Source: Microthrixaceae bacterium | GTDB taxonomy: Bacteria; Actinomycetota; Acidimicrobiia; Acidimicrobiales; Iamiaceae | Assembly (NCBI GenBank): GCA_016702505.1 | Contig: JADJDU010000003.1 | Span: forward strand, 248,001 to 312,000 | Direction of reading: 5' to 3' | Length of the DNA stretch: 64,000 nt | In this document: piece after piece, positions 34,346-44,451 of the stretch | Layout of the letters: every line of letters begins with the position of its first letter | Numbering within the stretch: position 1 is the stretch's first letter | The notes under the pieces: model-generated | Told to the model about the DNA's origin: nothing | Database searches by the model: none | The model's input: only the letters and a program-made list of their open reading frames with translations | Translations under genes and position numbers: made by a program

Positions 34346-35487
34346 GTGTCCACTCCCGACTGCGCACCTGTCAATGGCCAGGAGCGGCCCGTGCGCGTCC
34401 TCGACCTGGTCAAGGGGCTCGACCGAGGCGGAGCCGAGACGCTCCTACTGACCGGCGCCCGCCACCGGTACCCCGCCATCACCTCCGAGATCGCCTACCT
34501 GAGCTCCCGCCACGACCAACTCGTCGATGAGCTGACCGCCGAGGGGGTGAAGGTCACATGCCTGGCACCAGGTTCTATGGTCGACCCCCGCTGGCTTTGG
34601 CGTTTGCGTCGCGCCTAGCCGAAGTGGACGTGACCCATTCCCATTCACCGGTCCCGGCCACCGCGGCCAGGATCGTCTCGCGGACGATTCCCCGCCACCG
34701 TCGACCATCGCTGGTGACCACCGAGCACAACGTCTGGGACAGCCACCACCCCCTGACCAGACTGGCCGAGCGGATCACCTTCAAACTCGACGACGCCCAC
34801 CTAGCAGTGTCCACCGCTGTGCTCGAGTCGCTCCCAGAGACCTACCGACCGGGTGTCGAGGTGGTGAGAGCGGGTGTCGACCTCGACGACGTCCGCTCTC
34901 ACGCCGACCGGACCGGGATGCGCACAGAACTGGGAGTCTCCGATGACGAGGTCCTGATCGGCACCGTGGCGAACCTGCGAGCGCAGAAGGGCTATCCCGA
35001 CCTCCTGAGAGCGGCAAGACACGTGATCGATGCCGTGCCCAACGCCCGGTTCGTGGCCGCGGGACGAGGGCCCCAACAGGGCGAGCTGGAGGCCCTGCAC
35101 CTCGACCTGGGCCTAGGTGACCGATTCAGGTTCCTCGGTCACCGGGCCGATGCCGTGCGGGTGATGTCCGGGCTGGACCTGTTCTGCCTCGCATCGCATC
35201 ACGAAGGCCTGCCCGTCGCCCTAATGGAAGCACTGGCTCTGGGTCTGCCGGTGGTGTTGACATGAGTTGGAGGCATTCTTGAGCTGATCACCGACGGTGA
35301 TCAAGGCCTCTTGGTCGACATCGGGTCGGTGGACGCCCTGGCCAACGCCCTCATCTCCGAGGCCCGCAACACCGAAGAACGCGCCACCCACGCCCGGGCG
35401 GCGCTGGCCACCGGCGATCAGCTCTCGATCAAGACCTCGGTGAAGCGGACCGAGGATCTGTACCGAACGATGGTCGAGGCCCGATGA
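34346..35487 (+). pseudogene. GT4-type glycosyltransferase with one frameshift and one in-frame stop
   Basis: The frame from 34346 reads VRVLDLVKGLDRGGAETLLL and runs to WRLRRA, then a stop. Restoring one C at 34614 (GCCCTAGCC) joins it to LAEVDVTHSHSPVPATAARI, the UDP-sugar domain (LIGTVANLRAQKGYPDLLRA) and EGLPVALMEALALGLPVVLT. There a TGA at 35263-35265 interrupts the same frame, which goes on as VGGILELITDGDQGLLV to a TGA at 35485. The codon is most simply a mutated CGA. Intact, it would be about 380 residues. The end overlaps the next gene (ATGA). Confidence 0.85.
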
Positions 35488-37483
35488 GCGCCACCGAACC
35501 GGGTACCGGCGGTCACGAGGCCGGTCAGGCCCGCGAAGGCGACATTCCCAACCTTCAACGCCAACTCGAAGCAGAACGGGCCGGAGCCACCTATTGGCGA
35601 GAACGGGCCCAGCACCACGAGAGCGCCCTGGCTGAGATCAAGTCCCGAACCGGGGTCCGAGCGGTCCTGGCTCTCGAACGTCGCACCGCGGGGATTCGCC
35701 GACGAGCCAAGGCCGTCGCCGCCGAGGTCCAAGCCGCCGGTTCGAGGTCAGCGCTGACGATTTCGGCCTTGCCCACGAGGGCGGTGATCCCCTCCCGACG
35801 CCGGGCGTTGGACGAAGCGGTGGCCCAAGCCAATCGCATGCCCCCCCTCGACCTTCGGCCAGTCCTGGTGGTGTGCATCGGGGTTGCATCGCCTCCGGCG
35901 TGGGCGGCATCAGTGGCCAGTCGTTCGACCGCCTCCGGCTCGATCACCGTCACCGTGTCCGAGATCGAGGACCTGCCCGAGGTTGTGTCTCAGGCCGACG
36001 ACGAGATCGAACTGATCTGCCTGGTCGATGCCCAGGTCGAGCCGCTCACGTCCACCTGGCTGGACCATCTGTATGGGTCCCTCACCGAGAACGACGCGGC
36101 CGCGGCAACCGGCGTCATGGTTCACCCCCAACGGGCCCTCGCTCATTCGACGCCTCACGACTACCTGATCCGCTCAGCCGGGTTCGAAGTGCTCACCGAC
36201 ACCTCGGGCGCCCCATCGGTGGTCCCGCTCCTGGCCGGCAGCATCGTCTCCCGTGCTGTCGACCGCACCGTCGATCTGGCCGGCGGGGCAATGTTGTTGG
36301 TGGATCGCCAGGCCGCGGTCGCCGCCGGTGGCTTCGACCGCTGGGGTTCCGCCGATGCCTGTGCCGTCGACCTGTGTTCGAGGCTCAACCGGAGGGCCCG
36401 GGCCGTGACCGTGGCGTCGGCTGCGCTCGGTATCGACCACCGCGACGTAACCGATCGACGCGGATTGCGCCGCCCCTTCGACGAGACCGCTCCGGTTTGG
36501 TGCGATCTGCTCGAGCGATGTGGTCCGGCGCTGCGCCGAAGCGCAGCCACCGACCGCAATGCCCCGACATCGTTCACGTTCGCGGTGGCTGCACCCTCAC
36601 CCAAGGTGGCCGACCGATGGGGTGATTGGCACCTGGCCGAGGCCATGTCCCGCGCCCTGCGATCGGCGGGATACGGAGCCGCCGTCCACACCAATCAGAG
36701 CGGAACGATCCCGGGGCCCTGTGTGCCGACGTTCAGGTGGTCGTCCGTGGCCTGGCTGGCTCGACCCCCACCCCGGGACGCCACCAGGTGCTGTGGGTTA
36801 TCAGCCACCCTGAGGACCTGCAGATCACCGAGTGCGACCGAGCCGACCTGGTACTGGTCGCTTCGAAGCTCTACGCCGATCACCTGGCGACCCTCACCTC
36901 GACTCCTGTCGGCGTGCTCCTCCAGGCCACCGACACGGCGCGCTTCCGCCCGGTACCCACCAACCCGGATCGTCACCACGACGTGGTGGTGGTCGCGAAG
37001 TCCAGGGATGTCCTTCGGCCCATGGTGTCCCACGCCCTGGCGGCCGGCCTTCGGCCCGCCATCTACGGCAGCGGTTGGGACCACCTAATACGACCGTCAC
37101 TGATCGTCTGCGACCACATCGACAACGAATCCCTCCCCGAGCTCTACTCATCGGCCGGAGTTGTCCTCAACGACCACTGGGACACCATGCGCCACTGGGG
37201 CTTCCTGTCCAACCGCCTGTTCGACGTCCTCGCCTGCGGTACACCTGTCATATCCGACCCGATTCCCGGCCTCGGGGAACACCTCGGCGACCTGGTACCA
37301 ACCTGTTCGACACCCGGTGAGCTGGCAGACCTGGTCCGCGGTGCGTTGTCGCTGAACCGAGACGCCTTTGCCGAACGGGCCCGGACAACCATCACCGCGG
37401 CCCACACCTTCACCCAGCGGGCCCGCGAGCTGACCAACGCATTGGCCGCGGCTGGAGTTCCCATCCACCATCCAGTGTGCTGA
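35484..37483 (+). pseudogene. two-domain glycosyltransferase (GT2-like plus CgeB-like), one frameshift
   Basis: About 667 residues when joined. A coiled-coil N-terminus (roughly residues 22-60) precedes a GT2-like region (AGGAMLLVDRQAAVAAGGFD near 270). The C-terminal half, in the other frame, has a CgeB/GT-B look: VLWVISHPEDL, DLVLVASKLYADHL, LYSSAGVVLNDHWDTMRHWG and RLFDVLACGTPVIS. The frames meet at CCGGGGCCCTG (36711-36721); adding one G gives TIPGALCADVQVVVRGL and restores reading. Probable role: transferring two sugars, or an anchor plus transferase, in surface glycan synthesis. Confidence 0.78.
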
Positions 37484-37546
37484 TCGGCGATCGATAACGC
37501 GCGCTAGCATTTCCGGTCGCTGTTACCAAAGGAGTCGGTTCGCACA

Positions 37547-38002
37547 ATGGGTTACGTGATGGTGCCGGTGCCCGAGGAACACGTCGAGGAAGCGATGGAG
37601 GCCGTCCTTCGCATCACGCGCAGCGCTCGACTCACGCCTTGGGATCAGGAATCCATGGATGAGTTCTGGGCCGGGCTCGACGAGGGGGCCAAGGCCTTGG
37701 CTTCGTTGGTTGCCAGGGCAACGCTGGCCAACCGGCAGATCTCCCAGGCATCAGCAGCAGACCGCATGGAGGTCACCCAACGGGAGATCCTCGGGATCGT
37801 GCGAGACGTGAACCACCGAGCCCACGACATCGAAAGGCCCGCGGTCCTGATGGTCCAGGAGGCCACCGAGACCCTGGCCAACGGGCGGACCCGGCCGGTT
37901 TCCATCGTTTCCACCAACGTGGCGCTGGCCCCCCTGATCCAACAGGCCGAACAGAACGACCTGGCCGGAGGCACCTCCACAGGGAGCGGGCTTCCGGGGT
38001 GA
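37547..38002 (+). CDS. MGxVxxPVPEEH-family small protein, copy 1
   Basis: 151 residues, start supported by AAGGAG. N-terminus MGYVMVPVPEEHVEEAMEAVL matches the N-terminus of the 58210-58638 protein (MGDVLIPVPEEHAEEF), after which both continue as about 120 mostly helical residues of low similarity. The middle (ASAADRMEVTQREILGIVRDVN) could be a helix-turn-helix. The stop overlaps the exporter permease start (GTGA), so it is co-translated with it. No known family recognised; a regulator or adaptor of the export locus is a guess. Confidence 0.6.
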   Translation: MGYVMVPVPEEHVEEAMEAVLRITRSARLTPWDQESMDEFWAGLDEGAKALASLVARATLANRQISQASAADRMEVTQREILGIVRDVNHRAHDIERPAVLMVQEATETLANGRTRPVSIVSTNVALAPLIQQAEQNDLAGGTSTGSGLPG

Positions 38003-38855
38003 CAGACTTCGCCAGCGCGGCCGGCGAGCGCCCGTACAGCGACGTCGAGTACGTCTTCGAGCCGCACGACCACTCGCTTCCCGACCCTCGCGGCTACATC
38101 CGCGATGTCTGGGATCGTCGTGCCTTCATGGTGGCGAACGCCAAGGCGGAGATGAAGAGCCCCTACGCCGGGACCGTTCTGGGCGAAGCCTGGCACATCC
38201 TCGATCCGCTCTTCCAAGCCCTGATCTACATGTTCCTGTTCACCGCTATCAGAGGAAACGGGAGCACCGACTACTTCCTCATGGTCGTGTCGGGGGTGTT
38301 CCTGTTCAACTTCACCATGGTCGGTCTGGGTCGTGGAGGGCGGGCCATCCAACGGTCGAAAGGGCTGGTGCTCAATTCGACCTTCCCGCTGGCAACCCTC
38401 CCGTTCTCGATGCTGTACGGCGGGTTCTTGGAGTTGTTGCCCACGTTGGGCGTGTACGCCGTGTTCCACCTCGTCTTCGGGGAGCGTTCGGGGTTGGCTT
38501 GTTCACCCTTCCTCCTGTTCATCCTTCAGGTCGCGATAATCGTGGGGCTGATGCTCCTCTTCGCCACCCTCACCGTCTACGTGAGGGACATGTCCAACCT
38601 GTTGGACTACATCCTCCGTATCCTGATGTTCGTCACCCCGGTCATCTATCCGGCGTCCCAGTTGGAGAAGCTCCCCACGGTTCTGGCCGCGATTTTGCAC
38701 CTGAACCCGTTCTTCACCCTCTTCACCTCCTACCAGACCGCACTGAGCGGTGGGGTTCCGCGGCCCACGGACATCGCCCAGTCGATGGTGTGGGCCGTGG
38801 TGCTACCCATCTTGGGATTTCGGTTCTTCGTGTCCGGGAACGGGCTTCGCCATGA
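37999..38855 (+). pseudogene. polysaccharide ABC exporter permease (Wzm/TagG-like), one frameshift near the 3' end
   Basis: About 285 residues, six hydrophobic helices; begins after a cytosolic N-terminus with DRRAFMVANAKAEMKSPYAGTVLGEAWHILDPL, typical of ABC-2 polysaccharide exporters. As given, the frame runs on into the ATPase gene. Restoring one C at 38834 (TCCCGGG) changes the end to FFVSRERASP and a TGA at 38853, the canonical end of this family, leaving 7 bp before the ATPase start. The apparent permease-ATPase fusion is therefore an indel artefact or mutation. It exports a lipid-linked glycan across the membrane. Confidence 0.85.
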
Positions 38856-38862
38856 GGCTCCA

Positions 38863-39642
38863 GTGACTACAGGACCCGATCTGCCCGCGATCGAGGTGCA
38901 GAACCTGTCGACGTCCTACCACGTCCACCTCGACGCTGGTTCGACGTGGGGCGGCATCTACGACCTGCTTCGACGCAGCCCGGACACCGACAGGATCGTC
39001 CCGGCCTTACGAGATGTCTCCTTCGAGGTGCCCCGAGGCAACGTTCTGGGTGTCATCGGACGAAACGGTGCCGGAAAATCGACCCTGCTGCGCTGCATCG
39101 CTGGGGTACTACCCCCCGAACAGGGGCGAGTGGTGGTCCGGGGCCGAATCTCCTCACTTCTCAGCATCGGCGTGGGCATGAACGGCAGCCTCACCGGACG
39201 GGAGAACATCAGGCTCGGTGGTCTGGCCATCGGCCTGAGCCCCGACCAACTCGATGACATGACCGACGACATCGCCCACTTCGCCCAGTTGGGCGAGTAC
39301 GTGGACTTCCCGGTCAACGCCTACTCGTCGGGGATGAAGGCCCGCCTCGGATTCGCGGTCGTCGCCCACTTGGACCCCGAAGTCCTCCTCATCGACGAGG
39401 CCCTGGCTGGCGGCGACTCCAAGTTCCAGGAGAAGGTGGCCAAGAAGATGGCCGAGATCTGCAGCAGCGGCCGGACCATCGTCTTGGTGAGCCACGGTCT
39501 CAATGCTCTGCGGTCGATGGCCACCACCGCCATTTGGCTGCACCAAGGACAGATCGTCGAGGACGGGGACCCCGATGACGTCGTTTCCTCATACATGCGC
39601 TTTGCTCGAATCCAGGCCCTCGGCGGCGAACTCGACTTCTGA
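38863..39642 (+). CDS. polysaccharide ABC exporter ATPase (Wzt/TagH-like)
   Basis: About 259 residues from GTG 38863 (TTGPDLPAIEVQNLSTSY). Walker A GRNGAGKST near residue 67, signature YSSGMKARL, Walker B VLLIDEALAGGD and switch VSHGLNAL. The long insert WGGIYDLLRR before strand VPALRDVSFEV is characteristic of TagH/Wzt. No C-terminal glycan-binding domain is present, so it is the short class that exports capped or lipid-linked chains without sensing length. Partner of the 37999 permease. Confidence 0.9.
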   Translation: MTTGPDLPAIEVQNLSTSYHVHLDAGSTWGGIYDLLRRSPDTDRIVPALRDVSFEVPRGNVLGVIGRNGAGKSTLLRCIAGVLPPEQGRVVVRGRISSLLSIGVGMNGSLTGRENIRLGGLAIGLSPDQLDDMTDDIAHFAQLGEYVDFPVNAYSSGMKARLGFAVVAHLDPEVLLIDEALAGGDSKFQEKVAKKMAEICSSGRTIVLVSHGLNALRSMATTAIWLHQGQIVEDGDPDDVVSSYMRFARIQALGGELDF

Positions 39643-39663
39643 TACGGAACAAAGGACACCTAC

Positions 39664-40866
39664 GTGACGATCCCTTTCACTCCATTCGAAGACGACGACC
39701 TCCCACCCAGATCACGTCCTGTCAAAGAGCCCGAGCCGATCGACGACACCGTGCCGCCAACGTCAGCGCAGACGGGCCGAACCCCCGATGCCGGCGCCTC
39801 CAGCGACGATGTGACCGAAGACGACGACGAACCCCGCCTGGGGACGTCGCCCACCATCTCCAAGGCCGACGTCTCGGCCAAGGCGTCTAGGCGCAAGGCT
39901 CGGACCGGGGGTTCAGGTGGCTCAGGAGCGCGGCGCCGCAGCCGCCCCATCCTGGGGATCTCACTCGTGGTTCTGGCGGCGGTGGTGTTCGCTGGCCTTC
40001 CGCTCCTCAAGTCGGCGTTCGCCCGCACACCCAAGGACCGCATCGGCATCAGCTACGGCGGTGGCCCGATCGAAGGCGTTCACTTCCAAAAGATCGTCGA
40101 ACCCGGCCACGGCCTCTTCTTCAACGGCTTCTTCGATTCTCTCTACCTCTACCCCGCCGACCAGCTCAACTACATCCTGGCTCCCAAGCCGACCAAGGAC
40201 GGCAAGGACACGACCCCCGACGCGGTCGTTGCACCCACCTCAGACCGTGTGAACGTGAGCTATCAGGTTGCCGTCTACTACCGGCTGAACACCGACAAGC
40301 TCCGAGACTTCCACGAGGAGTTCGGCCTCCGCTATCAGGCCTACACCAACAAGGGCTGGGATCGCCTGGTGGCCGACACCCTGCGCCAGCAGATCGAGGC
40401 TGCCCTCCAGGAGGAGACCAGGCGGCACACCGTCGCCGACCTGTTCGGGGACGCTGACCTTCTCGTCAAGGTCCAGAACGAGATCCAGGGAACCATCAGC
40501 ACCCGCCTGGAAGCGGCGATGGGCGGACGGTTCTTCTGCGGCCCCACGTTCACAGCGGGCGGTGAGTGCGGCAACCCGACCTTCGTGATCAAGCGGATCG
40601 ACATCCCCGAGTCGGTAGCCGCCGCCTTCGAGTCGAACCGGACTTCTGAGGTGATGATCACCACCCGCCAGAACGAGGTCCGTCAACGCGAGGAGGAGGC
40701 TCGGGCCATCGCCGCCATCAACGAAGCCCTCCAGCAGAACTCCCGCGCCTACGTGATGCTCAAGGCCATCGAGTCCGGGAAGATCAACTTCTGGGTCATC
40801 CCCGAGGGAGCAGACGTCGACCTCACCGCTCCCGACACCTCCACGCCGCCCACGGCCGGCCAGTAA
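39664..40866 (+). CDS. SPFH/band-7 (prohibitin-like) membrane protein
   Basis: 400 residues. An acidic, disordered N-terminus of about 95 residues (DDDLPP, EDDDEPRLG) precedes one transmembrane helix (ILGISLVVLAAVVFAGLPLL) and an SPFH domain outside: IVEPGHGLFFNGFFDSLYLYP, VNVSYQVAVYYRL, and RIDIPESVAAAFESNRTSE. A final helical region (RQREEEARAIAAINEAL) is the usual oligomerisation coil. SPFH proteins build large rings that organise membrane domains. Being 22 bp after the ATPase gene, it is probably in the exporter operon. Confidence 0.83.
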   Translation: MTIPFTPFEDDDLPPRSRPVKEPEPIDDTVPPTSAQTGRTPDAGASSDDVTEDDDEPRLGTSPTISKADVSAKASRRKARTGGSGGSGARRRSRPILGISLVVLAAVVFAGLPLLKSAFARTPKDRIGISYGGGPIEGVHFQKIVEPGHGLFFNGFFDSLYLYPADQLNYILAPKPTKDGKDTTPDAVVAPTSDRVNVSYQVAVYYRLNTDKLRDFHEEFGLRYQAYTNKGWDRLVADTLRQQIEAALQEETRRHTVADLFGDADLLVKVQNEIQGTISTRLEAAMGGRFFCGPTFTAGGECGNPTFVIKRIDIPESVAAAFESNRTSEVMITTRQNEVRQREEEARAIAAINEALQQNSRAYVMLKAIESGKINFWVIPEGADVDLTAPDTSTPPTAGQ

Positions 40867-40886
40867 GCATCGGCACTCCCCTAACC

Positions 40887-43800
40887 ATGCAGCTGGTCAT
40901 ATTGGGAATGCACCGGTCCGGCACCTCGGGTGTCACCCGGCTGCTGAACATGGCCGGCGCCTACTTTGGCCCCCCAGGGATCGCCACCGATGCCAACGAG
41001 GAGAACCCCAAGGGTTTCTGGGAACGCCGAGACGTGCGCGCCCTGTGCGACGGGCTCCTCCAGGGAGCCGGATTCGACTGGTTCCGACTCGGCGGCTTCT
41101 GAGCCGTCCGCCATCCCCGATGATCTACGTCAGGTCCAGGCAGAAGCCTTTGCTCATGTCCTAGATGACCTGAACGCCCATCAGCCTTGGGTGGTGAAGG
41201 AACCGAGGCTCTGCCTGCTCATGCCGGTTCTGGAACACCTCCTCGACAGCGCGGTGTTCGTTCACGTGTCGCGTGACCCCATCGAGGTGGCCCGATCCGT
41301 ACACCACAGGAACAACCTCCCGATGGCGGGAGCCGTCGCCCTCTGGGAGACCTACACCCTCAGCGCCCTTTCGGCATCCGCAGGCCGCCCGCGGGCCCAC
41401 GTCCGCCACGAGGAGGTCATGGCTGACCCGGTCGGCACCTTGAACCGCCTGATCGCTGACCTGGAAGCGTTGGGTGTGACCGGACTCGTCGCACCGGACC
41501 CCGAGGCGATAACCGACTTCATCGTTCCCAGCCTTCACCGCCAGCGCAGCGATCGCTCCAATCGGGAACACCACCTGAACGCCGACCAGCTCCACCTGGC
41601 CGACCTGTTGGACCGCAACCCACTGCCTGAGGTCCTGCCGCCACTGTCAGCAGGTGGGGCCGACGCGCTTGCCGACCTCGTCCGCTTCGATGACGAGATC
41701 GTGGCCCGCAAGCAGGCCGAGCTCGACCAGCGGAGGGCACAGGCCGAGACCAGGCGGCTGACAGCCGAGACCCAAAGGCTTGAGCGCGCTATCGAGCGCA
41801 TGGAAGCCACCCTGGACCATGAGCGAACCAGAAGGGCCGAACTCGGAGCGTCAGCCCTCGAATCGCTGGACCGAGCCGAGCGCGACATCAGGGCCATGAC
41901 TGCTGGCCGGACCGCGACGGCCGCCGCCTACCTCACTGCCGCCCGCCGCACCGTGACACCTGGCGTCAGTCGGACCGACCCAACTCCGTTCTCCCGGGCC
42001 CTAGCCGGCGTCGAGAAGGGACGACGTCGCATTCGCGGGATGACCGCCGACTTACCCAGCACCTCGGTACGTACCACGACCCCTGGGATTGCTGAGGACC
42101 AAGCCGACCCCCCATCCAAACCTGAGACTCCGATCCAGCGGACCCGGCCTAGAACACCGAGCAGCGATCGACCGAAGGTGGCCGTACTGGCCTGGGACGT
42201 AGGGCACAACCCGCTGGGTCGAGCCAACGTATTGGCCGAGGTCTTGAGCGGTGATTACGAGGTAGAGCTCTGGGGCGCTCAGTTCGAGCGATATGGAAGC
42301 CGGATCTGGGCCCCGCTGCGAGACATCCCGACTCCTGTGAACGTCTTCCCCGGACGTCCCTTCCCCGACCACCTCGAGACGATGGAACAGGTCGCCGCCA
42401 CCATCGATGCCGACGCCCTCTGGGTGTCCAAGCCTCGGCTGCCATCGTTCCTGCTCGGGGCATTGACCAAACAGCTCCGAAATCGACCACTGGTGCTGGA
42501 CATCGATGACCACGAGCTGGCGTTCTTCGACGTCGACGAAGGGTTGGACATCAGATCGCTCTCACCCCGACGCGGCGACAAGTCGCTGATTCTCCCCTTC
42601 GAGCGGGACTGGACCCGTGCCTGTGAGCCCTTGGTCGGTGGGGCAGATCTCCTCACCGTGTCCAACGTCGCCCTCCAACAACGGTTCGGGGGCACGATCG
42701 TCCCCCACGCCCGGGACGAGGACATCTTCGACCCCGGAGTCGTAGACCGTGGAGCGGCTCGCCATCGGCTGGGCATCGGGCCCAACGAGCGGGTTCTGCT
42801 CTTCGGGGGAACACCAAGGCTTCACAAGGGGATAATGGAGATCCTCACCGCGCTCGAGAAGCTCGGCGACCGTCGCTACCGGCTGATGGTGTTCGGAACC
42901 CGCGAGTTCGACGAGATGCGACCCCAGATCGGTGATTTGGCTCGATGGCTCCTACCCCTTCCTTATCAGCCGTTCTCGGCGTTGCCCGAGGTGGTGGCAG
43001 CGGCCGACCTGGCCTGCATCCTCCAGAACCCCGAACATCCGGTCTCGGCGTACCAACTGCCGGCCAAGCTCACCGATGCGTTGGCCATGGGGGTGCCGGT
43101 CCTACTGCGGGAGACCCCACCGCTCCGTCCGATCATCGAGGCCGGGGCCGTCGCTGCTCTCCAGCCCGAAGACGACCTCGCAGATGCCATCGGTGCGGTA
43201 TTCGAAGATGCCGAGACCACCTCTGAGCGGGTGGATGCCGGCCGCCGGCTGTTCCTGGACACGATGAGCTATGGGGCGGTCCGCCACCAGATCCGCCCGG
43301 TGTTCGACTCGCTCATCAGCGATCCCCCCGCCCTATCTGCTGACCTCCGTGCCCTGATAGAGGTGCCAACGGAGTTGTTCGCCGGTCAGACCTCCTCGAG
43401 CCGCGAACCCCAGGCGTTCGCGCCAACCGTCGCGGCCTCGAGTCTCGGACCTGGCTGTACGGCGGCTCCCGGACCAGACGTCTCGGCCTGCCGGCCCGCA
43501 GCGACTACGTCGACCACGTCACCCGCGCACTGGCGAAGAAGGGCATCGGCGAGCGGCCATGGGTGCTTTGGGCATACCCGACAAATCCCGACCTCCCCCT
43601 TCTCATCGATCGTCTTCGTCCCGACGTGGTGTTGGCCGACGTGGTGGACGACAACCGGACCTGGTACTCACCGGGTACCGCCGAGCACGATCGGATCGAC
43701 CAGAACTACCGCGACGTGCTGAGCCGCTCCGACCTGGTCATCGCCAACTGCGAGCCGGCAGCCGCGGCCATGAAGGAGTTCGCCCCCGAGGTGCACGTGG

Positions 43801-44393
43801 TGCCCAATGGTCTCGAGCTCGATCCCCCGACGGTCACCGCCAAGATCGATGTGCGCGCTTTCGGCAGCCCGATCATCGGCTACGTGGGGAACCTCTCGTC
43901 CCGCATAGACATCGATCTGCTCGACGCCCTAGCCCGGGCACGACCTCGCTGGCAGTTCGTGTTCGTGGGCTCGACCCACCTGGACCCAGCCATCCTCCGC
44001 CTCGATGAGCACGCCAACGTTCATTTCCTCGGAGTTGTCCACCATCACCAGGCCAGAGCGATCATGGCCGACTTCGATGTGGCTCTCATTCCCCACATCG
44101 ACAACGAGATGACCCAGTCGATGAATCCACTCAAGGCTTTCGTGTACGCCTCCGTTGGTGTCCCGGTCGTGTCTACGCCCATCGCCAACCTGGGCGAACT
44201 AGGTGGGCTCATCTCGATCGCCAGCGGGGTCGACGGCTTCGTGACCGCCATCGAAGCCGAGCTGACCAAGCCGCGCACCTCCGTCGACCGTGCCAGGCTC
44301 GAACCCCATTCCTGGGGGTCGCGACTGAAGTCGGTCCTGGATCTGATCGACGGCATCGGCCGTGGTGATTCGCCTTTGGGACCTAACAACTAG
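40887..44393 (+). pseudogene. sulfotransferase-coiled coil-tandem GT4 protein, frameshifted twice
   Basis: The first frame starts VILGMHRSGTSGVTRLL, a PAPS-type sulfotransferase P-loop, and ends at a TGA at 41100. The next frame resumes at EPSAIPDDL with WVVKEPRLCLLMP and VSRDPIEVARS (PAPS 3'-phosphate site). A coiled coil (about 41690-41900) and a GT4-type domain follow (VLDIDDHELAFFD, LLFGGTPRLHKGIMEIL). After about 43390-43450 a third frame carries LGLPARSDYVDHVTRALAKK and a second GT domain (VLADVVDDNRTWY, VHVVPNGLELD). Shift 1 is one extra or two missing bases at 41092-41101; shift 2 is one missing base. These may be one, two or three original genes; the C-terminal GT seems to lack part of its usual N-terminal half. 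Confidence 0.72.
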
Positions 44394-44451
44394 ATGCGCG
44401 TTCGCTGATAGCTTCCGCGCGTCGTCATCTGTCAAGGGGTAGATCCGCAAC

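Noticed and set aside
37999..39642. A natural permease-ATPase fusion protein
   Set aside because: Adding one C at 38834 yields a normal permease end and a separate ATPase start, so two genes are far more likely.
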